DNA of 64,000 nt from Fusobacterium necrophorum subsp. necrophorum (GTDB taxonomy: Bacteria > Fusobacteriota > Fusobacteriia > Fusobacteriales > Fusobacteriaceae). The notes beneath the pieces were generated by a model, which saw only the letters and a list, made by a program, of their open reading frames with translations, searched no databases and was not told the origin of the DNA. A program made the position numbers and the translations under genes. The stretch is from the NCBI RefSeq assembly GCF_004006635.1, contig NZ_CP034842.1, positions 2,356,001 through 2,420,000 on the forward strand, given 5' to 3'. Positions 12,174 through 20,759 of the stretch are shown one piece after another; within the stretch, counting starts at the first letter, position 1, and each line of letters begins with the position of its first letter.

Positions 12174-13526
12174 ATGCAAAATTCTGAGATGAAATCAAAC
12201 AGGTTGTTAAAAAATCCTTTGTTGACAAAGGTATTTGCTTTATTCATTATGATAGTATTATTACAAATTCCTCTATACATGGTGGGGGATCTTATTCGAG
12301 AAAGAGGGTATCTGTATGAGGAGACTTCTGCCAAGATTGGAAATGAATGGGGAAAGGAACAAAGAATTGCAGCTCCTTTTTTAACGGTAGTATATCCTAA
12401 AAAGTCGAATACAGAAAAAATACAAAAAACAGTTATTTTACCCGATACTTTGGAAGCGAATATTTCCTTGAAAAATGAAGAACGCAAGAGAGGGATTTAC
12501 CGAGCAACCGTCTACAATGCCAATGCCAGTATTCAAGGATACTTTGACAGAAATAAAATTCCAAAAGATCCGAATGTAGAAATTTATTTGTCTTTCGGAT
12601 TGACGGATACCAAAGCTATTTTGAAAGTAAATCAATATAGCATAGGGAAAGATCAAAACTTAAAATTGGAATCCGGAACGAGAGCGGAGCCTTTTATAGC
12701 AAAAGGAATTTCTTCCCCTCTTTCCAAAGAGGATTGGAAAGAACATGAGAATATCCCATTCCATATTGATATTGATTTTCGTGGAAGCGGAGAAATTTCT
12801 GTTTTGCCTTTTGGAGAAATGAATACCGTGAATGTTTCTTCTTCTTGGACGTCTCCCAGTTTTACAGGAATTTTACCCTCTTCGAGAGAAATTACAAAAG
12901 AAGGATTTTATGGAAAATGGGAAGTAACACATTTGGTGAGAAATTATCCTCAAGTAATTCCGGTATCAGAGGAAATGAACTATTTTGATTTTGTTTCGGA
13001 AGGAGAGAGAAAAGATTTCGAGAGTTATGGCGTTTATGAGACAAAAGATACAAATGCTATCCGAGTGGAATTGTTCAATCCTGTCACAAATTATACACAG
13101 GTGGCAAGAGCTTGTAAATATGGAATTTTATTTATTATGTTAAGTATTATCATTGTGTATATTTTTGAGGTGGCAAGCAGACAGTTTACCCATTATATTC
13201 AGTATGGAGTGGTGGGAATTTCTTTGGTTCTCTTTTATTTGTTATTATTATCTTTGTCGGAGCATTTTCCTTTTGGAATTTCTTATTTGCTTTCTTCTTT
13301 GGCAATTATTGTACCGAATTCTTTGTATATGATGAGTTTGACACGAAATAAGAAATTCGCTTTGGGAATGTTTGTATTTTTGACCGGAGTTTACGCCGTT
13401 CTATACTCTATTTTACGAATGGAACAATATGCTTTGCTAACAGGAACGATTTTAATTTTAGGGGTTTTGTATGTGATTATGTATTTAACCAGAAGGTTGG
13501 ATATTTATTTTAAAGAAGAGGAATAG
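12174..13526 (+). CDS. creD: CreD-family inner membrane protein
   Basis: The 450-residue protein matches the CreD (cell envelope integrity) pattern: one N-terminal membrane helix (about residues 20-40, ending GDLIRERGYLYEE), a large periplasmic domain (about 45-315) with SWTSPSFTGILPSSREI, and a C-terminal block of several helices (about 320-440). CreD is linked to envelope stress and beta-lactam response in proteobacteria, but its biochemical action is not known. Here it follows a VWA lipoprotein instead of a creBC two-component system. Confidence 0.8.
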   Translation: MQNSEMKSNRLLKNPLLTKVFALFIMIVLLQIPLYMVGDLIRERGYLYEETSAKIGNEWGKEQRIAAPFLTVVYPKKSNTEKIQKTVILPDTLEANISLKNEERKRGIYRATVYNANASIQGYFDRNKIPKDPNVEIYLSFGLTDTKAILKVNQYSIGKDQNLKLESGTRAEPFIAKGISSPLSKEDWKEHENIPFHIDIDFRGSGEISVLPFGEMNTVNVSSSWTSPSFTGILPSSREITKEGFYGKWEVTHLVRNYPQVIPVSEEMNYFDFVSEGERKDFESYGVYETKDTNAIRVELFNPVTNYTQVARACKYGILFIMLSIIIVYIFEVASRQFTHYIQYGVVGISLVLFYLLLLSLSEHFPFGISYLLSSLAIIVPNSLYMMSLTRNKKFALGMFVFLTGVYAVLYSILRMEQYALLTGTILILGVLYVIMYLTRRLDIYFKEEE

Positions 13527-13539
13527 AGAAGAAAAATGA

Positions 13540-13573
13540 GAGTTTGGGAGATATCTTCCTGAACTCTTTTTTT
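13540..13573 (+). terminator. Terminator after creD
   Basis: GAGTT (13540-13544) pairs with AACTC (13562-13566), with further partial pairing around a GATATC centre, followed by seven T residues. It lies 14 bases after the creD stop. Confidence 0.65.
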
Positions 13574-13890
13574 GGAAAAAGAGGGCATGGAGAGAAATTT
13601 TCTTCTGCTCAACATCACTTATTGTTCAAATAAAAAAATTGAAGTTATAAGGAGTTCCACTTAAAACTTTCTATGTTATCTACTATAATTTTGATTTTTG
13701 TTTTATAAATTATAAAAGAAGAAAGAGATAAAGATTTTTACAGTTTTGAAAATAACTTGGAAGATCGAGAGTAGGAAAAAAGTGCTTAGTATTTGTGAGA
13801 AGAAAGAAAAATAGATTTATGGAGGAATGATTTACGAAGAAAATATGGATATTTGAGTTACTTTTTTATAAAAATTAGGGGGTAAATAAA
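13574..13890. other. Intergenic AT-rich stretch
   Basis: There is no convincing coding frame here. The stretch is A/T-rich, with a GGAGGAATGA just before 13830 that is followed by only a very short frame. It probably carries the promoter of the small membrane protein gene at 13891. Confidence 0.4.
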
Positions 13891-14220
13891 ATGAATAAAC
13901 TTTTTAGTTTTATTGATTTTTTGTTTAGAAGTGAATGGAAAATACAACAATACCTAATGAAGATTTCAAGAGAAAAGAAATATAATCTGAAACGCATTAG
14001 TAATATATTTTTTATATTAGCAGTAATATTATTTGTATTTTTGAAATATGAACTGACAAGGGTATGGATATTTTTTCTTATTTTTTTCCTTCATTTAAGT
14101 TTTACTTTTTTATCAAAATCTCTATTTACTTTTACTACAATGAGAGGTTTTATGAGTAATGGAATAAAATACTTGGATAATAGACAAATTTATAATACTT
14201 TCAGTTCTAGTGTAAATTGA
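13891..14220 (+). CDS. Small membrane protein of unknown function
   Basis: This 109-residue protein has a strong upstream site (GGGGGTAAATAAA) and two closely spaced hydrophobic segments (about residues 32-48, IFFILAVILFVFL, and 53-72, VWIFFLIFFLHLSF), with a basic N-terminus. I do not recognise the family. The hydrophobic hairpin suggests an inner-membrane protein. No neighbour points to a role. The next gene starts about 150 bases on and encodes an unrelated acetyltransferase. Confidence 0.5.
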   Translation: MNKLFSFIDFLFRSEWKIQQYLMKISREKKYNLKRISNIFFILAVILFVFLKYELTRVWIFFLIFFLHLSFTFLSKSLFTFTTMRGFMSNGIKYLDNRQIYNTFSSSVN

Positions 14221-14367
14221 ATTCGAAAAGTAAAAAAAGTGAGAAATTCTAATAGAAATTTTTATACTTATAGAGTAAAATCTGTTATTTTTATTTCAGA
14301 AAAAAGATGTATAATAGAGGGAAGAAATATGAATTAGAAAGGAAAAGAAAGGAAATCAGAGGGAGAT

Positions 14368-14811
14368 ATGGAAATTAAAGAAATAAAAGAGAATAAGAAA
14401 CAATTTCTTTCTTTATTGCTATTGGCAGATGAACAGGAAAATATGATAGAACAATATATTGACAGAGGAATCATGTATATTTTGGATGACAATGGAATAA
14501 AGTGTGAGTGTGTGGTAACGGATGAGGGAAACAATATTTTGGAAATTAAAAATATTGCTACAGTACCAGCCTATCAACGACAGGGATATGCCAAGATTTT
14601 GATTGATTTCATTGCCAGAACATATCGAAGAAAATATTCTATTTTGCAAATTGGAACGGGAGACAGTCCATCAACGATTGCCTTTTATGAGAAATGCGGA
14701 TTTATTCGTTCCCACAGTATTCCCAATTTTTTCATAGACAACTATGACCACTTAATCTATGAAGAGGGCGTTCTATTGGTAGATATGATTTATTTACGAA
14801 AGAAACTATAA
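14368..14811 (+). CDS. GNAT-family N-acetyltransferase
   Basis: The 147-residue protein carries the GNAT acetyl-CoA-binding pattern: NIATVPAYQRQGYAKILIDFI (Q/R-x-x-G-x-A type loop, about residues 66-86) and the C-terminal ATIAFYEKCGFIRSHS strand and helix. It should acetylate an amine with acetyl-CoA. The substrate cannot be predicted. It starts after GAGGGAGAT and stands in a short run with a DinB/ClbS-like gene and a second GNAT, a mix often seen in stress or detoxification clusters. Confidence 0.75.
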   Translation: MEIKEIKENKKQFLSLLLLADEQENMIEQYIDRGIMYILDDNGIKCECVVTDEGNNILEIKNIATVPAYQRQGYAKILIDFIARTYRRKYSILQIGTGDSPSTIAFYEKCGFIRSHSIPNFFIDNYDHLIYEEGVLLVDMIYLRKKL

Positions 14812-14866
14812 GTTCTATAAAATAATGAAATAAGCGGAGATTGTAGAAAAAAGGGAGGAGAAAATT

Positions 14867-15409
14867 ATGGCTAGACCTGCAACGAAATTGGATTTTATCA
14901 GTGTGACAAACAAGAATTATGAAAAATTACTTTTACTTATGTCTCAGTTGACAGAGGAGGAATTGTCGACAACATTTGATTTTTCAAACGATGAAAAAAA
15001 GAAAGAGGCTCATTGGAAACGGGATAAAAATCTTAGAGATGTTTTGATACATCTTTATGAATGGCAGCAGCTTCTTCTTTCCTGGGTTCATGCCAATCAA
15101 AATGGAGAAAAGAAATCTTTTCTTCCTGAACCATATAATTGGAAAACATATGGAGAGATGAATGTTGCTTTTTGGAAGAAACATCAGAATACGACGTTAG
15201 AGGAAGCAAAAACGATGTTACAGAAATCTCATGAAGAAGTGTTAAATTTGGCAGAGTCTTTTAGCAATGAGGAATTATTTTCGAAAGGAATATTTCAATG
15301 GGTTGGGGGAAGTACCCTAGGTTCTTATTTTGTGAGTGCAACTTCCAGTCATTACGATTGGGCAATAAAGAAATTAAAAGCTCATCAAAAGAATTGTAAA
15401 AAGAAATAA
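14867..15409 (+). CDS. ClbS/DfsB-family four-helix bundle protein
   Basis: The 180-residue protein begins MARPATKLDFISVTNKNYEK and contains HWKRDKNLRDVLIHLYEWQQLLLSWV (split at about residues 52 and 66), characteristic of the ClbS/DfsB family within the DinB-like fold. ClbS of colibactin producers is a resistance protein (cyclopropane hydrolase), but most family members are uncharacterised. No biosynthetic cluster is present here, so a stress-related role is only a guess. AGGGAGGAG precedes the ATG. Confidence 0.75.
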   Translation: MARPATKLDFISVTNKNYEKLLLLMSQLTEEELSTTFDFSNDEKKKEAHWKRDKNLRDVLIHLYEWQQLLLSWVHANQNGEKKSFLPEPYNWKTYGEMNVAFWKKHQNTTLEEAKTMLQKSHEEVLNLAESFSNEELFSKGIFQWVGGSTLGSYFVSATSSHYDWAIKKLKAHQKNCKKK

Positions 15410-15675
15410 ATAGAAGGGAAACTCTTATGGAGAAGAATGATTATTGTTCGTTGAAAAATATAAAAAATAGGAGAACTTCCGGATATTATATTTTAAGAGC
15501 AGATTTTTTATGATTCTCTATTAAAAAACAATGAAATTATTTATTTAAAAGAGGTGCTCTTAAAACCAAGAAGATATACTGCTAACTTAAGTCTTGTATA
15601 TCCTCCATCATATGGAAATAGGAATAAATTATTGTATCATGAATATCTGTTATATTTTATAGAAAGGAAGATTTT
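15410..15675 (+). other. Possible gene remnant upstream of second GNAT gene
   Basis: From about 15500 to 15675 one frame stays open without a good start and reads ...NEIIYLKEVLLKPRR, then YTANLSLVYPPSYGNRN, running into the next gene's start. This may be the tail of a decayed gene. I do not recognise it. An alternative is that it is simply untranslated leader. Confidence 0.3.
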
Positions 15676-16206
15676 ATGCAAATAAGGAAGGCAAAATTAG
15701 AGGATTTAGATTCCCTGGTGAATATTCATAGTTTGACTTGGCAGGCGGCTTATAAACATATTTTTTCAGATACATTATTGAAAAGTTTGAGACAAGACAA
15801 TAAATTTTTAGAAAGAAAAGAAAAATTCAAAAAAGATATAGAGAAAAATTCATCAATAGATATTTTTCTTTTGGAAATTTTTTTTAATGGAAAGATGGAA
15901 AAAGTAGGTTTTCTTGTCTTGAGTTCTTTGAAATTACAAAAGAGAAATAATCATATTGCCGAAATAATAGCTTTATATATACTTCCCGAATTTTGGGGAC
16001 AAGGTTTTGGAAAAGTAATGATGGAATTTTCTATAGAAAGATTTCGGAGATTTCATGCAAAGGAAATTATATTATGGGTATTGAAAGACAATAAGAGGGC
16101 TAGATCCTTTTATAAAAAATTTGGATTTGTTTCAACCGGTGAAGAGAAAGAACTGCCAATGGAACATGTCCCAGAAATTGAGTATAAACTAATCATAAAA
16201 AATTAA
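15676..16206 (+). CDS. GNAT-family N-acetyltransferase
   Basis: The 176-residue protein has the N-terminal GNAT opening MQIRKAKLEDLDSLVNIHS, the acetyl-CoA loop LPEFWGQGFGKVMMEF (about residues 102-117; Q-G-x-G-K) and the C-terminal NKRARSFYKKFGFVSTGEE. It resembles YhbS/RimI-like small acetyltransferases. The substrate is unknown. AGAAAGGAAG precedes the ATG. It is unrelated in sequence detail to the GNAT at 14368, so not a recent duplicate. Confidence 0.78.
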   Translation: MQIRKAKLEDLDSLVNIHSLTWQAAYKHIFSDTLLKSLRQDNKFLERKEKFKKDIEKNSSIDIFLLEIFFNGKMEKVGFLVLSSLKLQKRNNHIAEIIALYILPEFWGQGFGKVMMEFSIERFRRFHAKEIILWVLKDNKRARSFYKKFGFVSTGEEKELPMEHVPEIEYKLIIKN

Positions 16207-16358
16207 AAGGATAAATTTTTCAGTGGGAGAAGTCACAGTAGGGATAAAAATTGTCAAACAGAGTTTAATTTTTTTCAAAAAAGGAAATAGAAGTAAATGT
16301 ATTTTTCTGAATATGGTATTGGAAGAAGAAGATTGTTCTCATTAGAAAGATTTCAGTC

Positions 16359-16387
16359 TTGCTTTTTTCTGAAAAAATGGATATAAT
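16359..16387 (+). promoter_or_regulatory. guaA promoter
   Basis: TTGCTT (16359-16364) and TATAAT (16382-16387) are separated by 17 bases, 47 bases before the guaA start. The leader is short and A-rich, and I see no purine-riboswitch-like structure. Confidence 0.65.
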
Positions 16388-16434
16388 ATTCTATAAAGTT
16401 TAAATAATAGATTAAGAAAATAAGGAGAAAATGA

Positions 16435-17973
16435 ATGAAAGAATGTAGCATTGTCATATTGGATTTCGGATCTCAATATAATCAATTGATTGCTAGACGT
16501 GTCAGAGAAATGGGAGTTTATGCGGAAGTAGTTCCTTTTTATGAACCAGTGGATAAAATTTTGGCAAGAAAACCGAAAGGAATTATTTTATCCGGAGGAC
16601 CAGCTTCTGTATATGCAGAAGGAGCACCTACTTTGGACAAAACATTGTTCGATCATAATATTCCTGTGCTGGGGCTTTGTTACGGAATGCAATTGGTAAC
16701 CCATTTATTTGGTGGAGAAGTAGCGAGAGCTGAGAAACAAGAATTTGGAAAAGCGGAGTTAATCATAGATGAAAAAGAGGCAGCATTATTCCGTAATATT
16801 CCAAATAATACCAAGGTATGGATGAGTCATGGTGATCATGTGACTCGAATTGCAGACGGATTCCATGCAATTGCTCACACAGACTCCTGTATTGCAGCAG
16901 TGGTAAATCCAGAAAAAAATATTTATGCCTTTCAATTTCATCCGGAAGTGACTCATTCCGAGCATGGAAGAGATATGCTACAAAATTTTGTTTTAGAAGT
17001 GGCAAAATGTGAAAAAAATTGGTCCATGGATAACTATATTGAAAGTACTATCAAAGTCATTCAAGAAAAAGTGGGAGATAAGAAAGTTATTTTGGGACTT
17101 TCCGGAGGAGTCGATTCTTCTGTTGCGGCTACTTTAATTCATAAAGCAGTTGGAGATCAATTAACTTGTATTTTTGTGGATACAGGACTTTTAAGAAAGA
17201 ATGAAGCGAAAACAGTTATGGAAGTATATTCTGAACATTTTCATATGAACATTAAATGCGTGAATGCAGAAGAAAGATTTTTATCAAAATTAAAAGGAGT
17301 GTCTGACCCGGAACAAAAAAGAAAAATCATTGGAAAAGAATTTATTGAAGTCTTCAATGAAGAAGCAAAGAAATTTGAGGATGCGGAATTTTTAGCACAA
17401 GGAACGATTTATCCGGACGTGATTGAATCCGTTTCTGTAAAAGGACCTTCCGTTACGATTAAATCTCATCATAATGTAGGAGGGCTTCCTGAAGATATGA
17501 AATTTCAATTGTTGGAACCTTTGCGAGAATTGTTCAAAGATGAAGTTCGAGAAGTGGGAAGACAATTAGGAATTCCTCATCACATGATTGACAGACATCC
17601 ATTTCCGGGACCGGGCTTGGGAGTTCGAATTTTAGGAGATATTACCAAAGAAAAAGCGGATATTTTAAGAGAAGCGGATGATATTTTTATTGAAGAATTG
17701 AGAAAAGCAGGTTTGTACGGAAAAGTAAGTCAAGCTTTTGTGGTATTGTTACCGGTGCAATCGGTCGGAGTCATGGGGGATGAAAGAACTTACGAATATG
17801 TGGCTGCTCTTCGTTCTGTCAATACGATAGATTTCATGACGGCTACTTGGTCGCATCTACCGTTTGAATTCTTAGAAAAAGTTTCGAATCGAATTTTGAA
17901 TGAAGTTAAAGGAATCAACCGTTTGACCTATGATATTTCATCAAAACCACCTGCAACGATTGAGTGGGAATAG
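16435..17973 (+). CDS. guaA: GMP synthase (glutamine-hydrolysing)
   Basis: The 512-residue enzyme aminates XMP to GMP. It has an N-terminal class I glutamine amidotransferase domain (nucleophile Cys82 in GLCYGMQ; FQFHPEVTHSE supplies His and Glu), an ATP pyrophosphatase domain (LGLSGGVDSSV near residue 220) and the C-terminal dimerisation domain (RHPFPGPGLGVRILG, ending ISSKPPATIEWE). It is complete. Its 3' end is important: the last coding bases GAGTGGGAATA recur at 27253, which suggests that mobile DNA has inserted here without breaking the gene. Confidence 0.97.
   Translation: MKECSIVILDFGSQYNQLIARRVREMGVYAEVVPFYEPVDKILARKPKGIILSGGPASVYAEGAPTLDKTLFDHNIPVLGLCYGMQLVTHLFGGEVARAEKQEFGKAELIIDEKEAALFRNIPNNTKVWMSHGDHVTRIADGFHAIAHTDSCIAAVVNPEKNIYAFQFHPEVTHSEHGRDMLQNFVLEVAKCEKNWSMDNYIESTIKVIQEKVGDKKVILGLSGGVDSSVAATLIHKAVGDQLTCIFVDTGLLRKNEAKTVMEVYSEHFHMNIKCVNAEERFLSKLKGVSDPEQKRKIIGKEFIEVFNEEAKKFEDAEFLAQGTIYPDVIESVSVKGPSVTIKSHHNVGGLPEDMKFQLLEPLRELFKDEVREVGRQLGIPHHMIDRHPFPGPGLGVRILGDITKEKADILREADDIFIEELRKAGLYGKVSQAFVVLLPVQSVGVMGDERTYEYVAALRSVNTIDFMTATWSHLPFEFLEKVSNRILNEVKGINRLTYDISSKPPATIEWE
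17962..17972 (+). other. Candidate attachment site at guaA 3' end
   Basis: GAGTGGGAATA, the last bases of guaA including two bases of its stop codon, is repeated exactly at 27253-27263 and partly at 29813-29822. The 3' end of guaA is a known integration target for tyrosine-recombinase islands. Everything between the two exact copies is accessory in character. Confidence 0.5.
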
Positions 17974-18116
17974 AGTAGAATTCTTTGTAAACGGCTTATT
18001 TTCAAGGGTTATAGCCTGTTAGGATGAGCAACTGGGATAAAATTGGGTAAGGATTTTAAAAAGAATAAATCCGATAATAGCTTCCAGTGGCTTTACGAAT
18101 TTGGAGAATATTACAA

Positions 18117-19151
18117 ATGAAAAAATCACAGGCGAGAGGTTATCTTTTAGAAATTGTTTTATCAAAATTGATTGAAATAAATGGATATGATGTAATTAGG
18201 ATGGCGGATAATGATGAAATCGTGTCAAGAGGTAATGGATTAAATGTTAGAGGACGTGGGGGTTTTCACCAATTTGATACACTAGGAAGATTTAAAATTA
18301 CGCCACCTTTTGTTTATCCTTTACGATTATTTGTAGAAGCAAAATTTTATGATTCCAATAAGGTTGGCATTGATAGAGTTAGAATGGGTGTAGGTATTTT
18401 AGAAGATGTAAATTCGAATTATTCAACTGTGAAAATGAATATGGAAGAATTATCTATAGAAAAATATCAGTATCATTATGCTATATTTTCAACTTCAGGA
18501 TTTACAGAAGATGCTCAGCTTTTTGCGATTGCTCATAAAATTCATTTGATAGATTTAACAGGTGATGAATATAGAAGCATCATAGATTTAATTAGAGAAA
18601 TTGTAGAAGAATTAAATAATAGATTTTCAGATGGGTATGATAATATTTCGAAGGAAGAGTTTTCTTTGTTTAAAGATCAATTTTCTGAAGTGATTAGAGG
18701 AGAAACACTTGATATAAATTGCAGATATGATCAAGAATTAATGAAGATGGTATACGATTTAAAAAGGAATATTGGTGGACAACTTGTATATTTAGCTACT
18801 GCCAATAGTCTATATATAATTCCTTTGTTTTCAAATAAAGACTTTAATGAAATATTGAGAAATGCTCCTCATCAAGATATTGCTATAAGATGGGAAGTAA
18901 GTCATTCGAATAAATGGAGTACTACATTTAGATATAATCAAGATTTTACAATTCAATTTACTTTGCCTAATGTACTGCTTAAATATATGATTTCAGATAT
19001 AAATCATATAGAGGATAACGCAATGAACATAAAAGAGAATCGAATAGGTAAATTAGTATTCATTGCATATCTTGACGGTTACAATCCAACACTTTGTACA
19101 CTAAAATTTGACAAAGAATTTATACGAGAAATAGTAGATAAGAGAAGTTGA
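18117..19151 (+). CDS. Orphan PD-(D/E)XK restriction endonuclease-like protein
   Basis: This 344-residue protein shows a nuclease core near its N-terminus: GRGGFHQFDTLGRF with Asp54, then LRLFVEAKFY with Glu74-Ala-Lys76, the D...E-x-K arrangement of Mrr/restriction-type nucleases, with a conserved acidic residue (Glu12) in the first helix. The start at 18117 was preferred because of GGAGAATATT before it; an in-frame ATG at 18087 has none. No methylase is next to it, so it may be a stand-alone or modification-dependent enzyme. The rest of the protein (about residues 190-344) is not recognised. It is the first gene after guaA. Confidence 0.6.
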   Translation: MKKSQARGYLLEIVLSKLIEINGYDVIRMADNDEIVSRGNGLNVRGRGGFHQFDTLGRFKITPPFVYPLRLFVEAKFYDSNKVGIDRVRMGVGILEDVNSNYSTVKMNMEELSIEKYQYHYAIFSTSGFTEDAQLFAIAHKIHLIDLTGDEYRSIIDLIREIVEELNNRFSDGYDNISKEEFSLFKDQFSEVIRGETLDINCRYDQELMKMVYDLKRNIGGQLVYLATANSLYIIPLFSNKDFNEILRNAPHQDIAIRWEVSHSNKWSTTFRYNQDFTIQFTLPNVLLKYMISDINHIEDNAMNIKENRIGKLVFIAYLDGYNPTLCTLKFDKEFIREIVDKRS

Positions 19152-19158
19152 AAATTAG

Positions 19159-19262
19159 GGCTCTTTGTCAAATGGTGTTGATGAAGAATAAAATATGAAA
19201 TTTTCAAGAGGATTTTAGGGATTTTGGAAACAAAATCTTTAAAATCCTTTTTTCTATCTGAA
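19159..19262 (-). mobile_element. ISL3-type terminal remnant
   Basis: GGCTCTTTGTCAAATGGTGT (19159 onward, continuing TGATGAAG) matches the transposase-distal terminus of the ISL3 copy at 45551, and both are followed about 50 bases inside by a strong hairpin. Here it lies upstream of a plus-strand transposase that has its own 5' terminus at 19271. It is best read as the leftover end of another, oppositely oriented ISL3 copy, though it could instead be an extended left end of the downstream element. Confidence 0.5.
19209..19253. terminator. Hairpin terminator in the ISL3 end
   Basis: AGGATTTTAGGGATTTTG (19209-19226), a GAAA loop and CAAAATCTTTAAAATCCT (19231-19248) form an 18-bp stem with two G-T pairs, followed by six T. 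It would stop transcription leaving the nuclease gene before the transposase. Confidence 0.75.
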
Positions 19263-19270
19263 AAAATAAA

Positions 19271-20750
19271 GGTTGTATAATAAATAGTGTTGATGAGAAA
19301 ATGATTCTTTTCTCTCAATGCCATTTTTTTTGCAAAAAAAAATTGAGACTTTGAAATTTTCCTGTTAAAATGTAATCGCGAAACCCAATTTAAAAGGAGT
19401 GATTTCATTGTCTCATTCAGATTTTATCAAAGTTCTTTTCGATTTACAAGACCCTAATTTATATTTTTTAGAGGATGACATTCAAAGAGTTCAAAAAAAA
19501 CAAATCTACTCTAAAGTATTACATGCTACTTTAACCAAAGATACCTGCGCTTGTCCTCATTGTCATTCTCAAACAACTGTAAAAAATGGTTTTAAAACAA
19601 CAAAAGTTCGGTATCTCCCTTTTCAAAACTATCCCATCATCATTGCCTTGAAAAAACAGAGATTTCTTTGTAAAGAATGTCACCATTCTTTTACTCTAGA
19701 AACGCCGATTGTCAAAAAATATGCTTCGATTTCACAAACCTTAAAACTCTCTGTTTTAAACAGTTTACAAGAAAATATGTCTCTTTCTTTGATTGCAAAA
19801 CAACATAGAATCTCGATTCCTACCGTACAACGAATTTTAAAACAAGGCTATCTTTCCTATGAGATTTCTAAAAAATCCCTTCCAAAAGTGCTTTGTTTTG
19901 ATGAGTTTAAATCGACGAAAGATTGTGATGGAGCCATGTCTTTTCTTTTTATGGATGGCATCTCCCATAAAATATTGGATATTGTTGAAAATCGAAAATT
20001 ACCTGCGCTAGAAGATTATTTCTCAAGATTCTCCTATCAAGCGAGGTCTCAAGTGAAATATATTGTCATGGATATGTATTCCCCATATATTCAACTTGCA
20101 AAACGTTGTTTTCCAAAAGCAAACATTGTACTAGACACCTTTCATATTGTTCAACTTGTCAATCGTGCTTTTAACCAAACAAGAATTCGAGAGATGAATC
20201 AAGAGAAAACGAAAAATCCAAAACTATATCGCATGCTAAAACGAGATTGGAAACTGTATCTACAGGATTTTTTAACCTTATCAGAAAGTAGAAAATACTG
20301 TCATTCCTTAAAACAACTCATTTCTCCCAGTGAAAAGGTAGATTATGTAATGTCTAAGAAGGAAAATTTACGACAAGATTATTATTTTTATCAAGATATT
20401 TTATATGCTGTAAAAAGAAAAGATTTTCGACTGTTCGAATCTTACTTAGAACGATGGAAGAAAAAGCTAAGCTCTAAGATGCAAACTGCTTGGAAAACAC
20501 TTCGTAAATACAGAAAATATATTCGAAACAGTTTAGAAACAAGCTATACCAATGGAGCTTTAGAGGGAATGAACAATTTTATTAAATCTGTCAAACGAGT
20601 TGCATTTGGATTCCGTAGGTTTTCCCATTTTCGACAGAGAATTTTAATTATCCAAGGGATAGCGCAAATCAATCCCAATTTTTAAACAATTTTTTTAATT
20701 TCATAAACATATACTTAGGATCTTCGGGTTCTTTTTTGTGCTAGCCAAAA
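19271..20750 (+). mobile_element. ISL3-family insertion sequence
   Basis: The 5' terminus GGTTGTATAATAAATAGTGT (19271 on) corresponds to the transposase-proximal end of the ISL3 copy that ends at 47016. One transposase gene fills the element. A matching right terminal repeat of the CTTTGTCAAA type is not visible after the transposase stop, so the right boundary (about 20700-20760) is uncertain and may be deleted. Confidence 0.55.
19408..20685 (+). CDS. ISL3-family transposase
   Basis: The 425-residue transposase has an N-terminal zinc-binding region (CPHCHS... CKECHH, about residues 50-95), a helix-turn-helix (LIAKQHRISIPTVQRIL, near 130) and the ISL3 DDE nuclease domain (VLCFDEFKSTK, VMDMYSPYIQLAK, VLDTFHIVQ, and the final NGALEGMNNFIKSVKRVAFG). 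TTG at 19408 was chosen as start because AAAAGGAGTG lies 6 bases upstream and the related copy starts at the same residue (MSH). It appears intact. It is clearly diverged from the copy at 45615. Confidence 0.88.
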   Translation: MSHSDFIKVLFDLQDPNLYFLEDDIQRVQKKQIYSKVLHATLTKDTCACPHCHSQTTVKNGFKTTKVRYLPFQNYPIIIALKKQRFLCKECHHSFTLETPIVKKYASISQTLKLSVLNSLQENMSLSLIAKQHRISIPTVQRILKQGYLSYEISKKSLPKVLCFDEFKSTKDCDGAMSFLFMDGISHKILDIVENRKLPALEDYFSRFSYQARSQVKYIVMDMYSPYIQLAKRCFPKANIVLDTFHIVQLVNRAFNQTRIREMNQEKTKNPKLYRMLKRDWKLYLQDFLTLSESRKYCHSLKQLISPSEKVDYVMSKKENLRQDYYFYQDILYAVKRKDFRLFESYLERWKKKLSSKMQTAWKTLRKYRKYIRNSLETSYTNGALEGMNNFIKSVKRVAFGFRRFSHFRQRILIIQGIAQINPNF

Positions 20751-20759
20751 TTTAAGATA

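Noticed and set aside
16388-16434. Purine riboswitch before guaA
   Set aside because: The leader is only about 40 bases and A-rich, with no three-helix junction visible.
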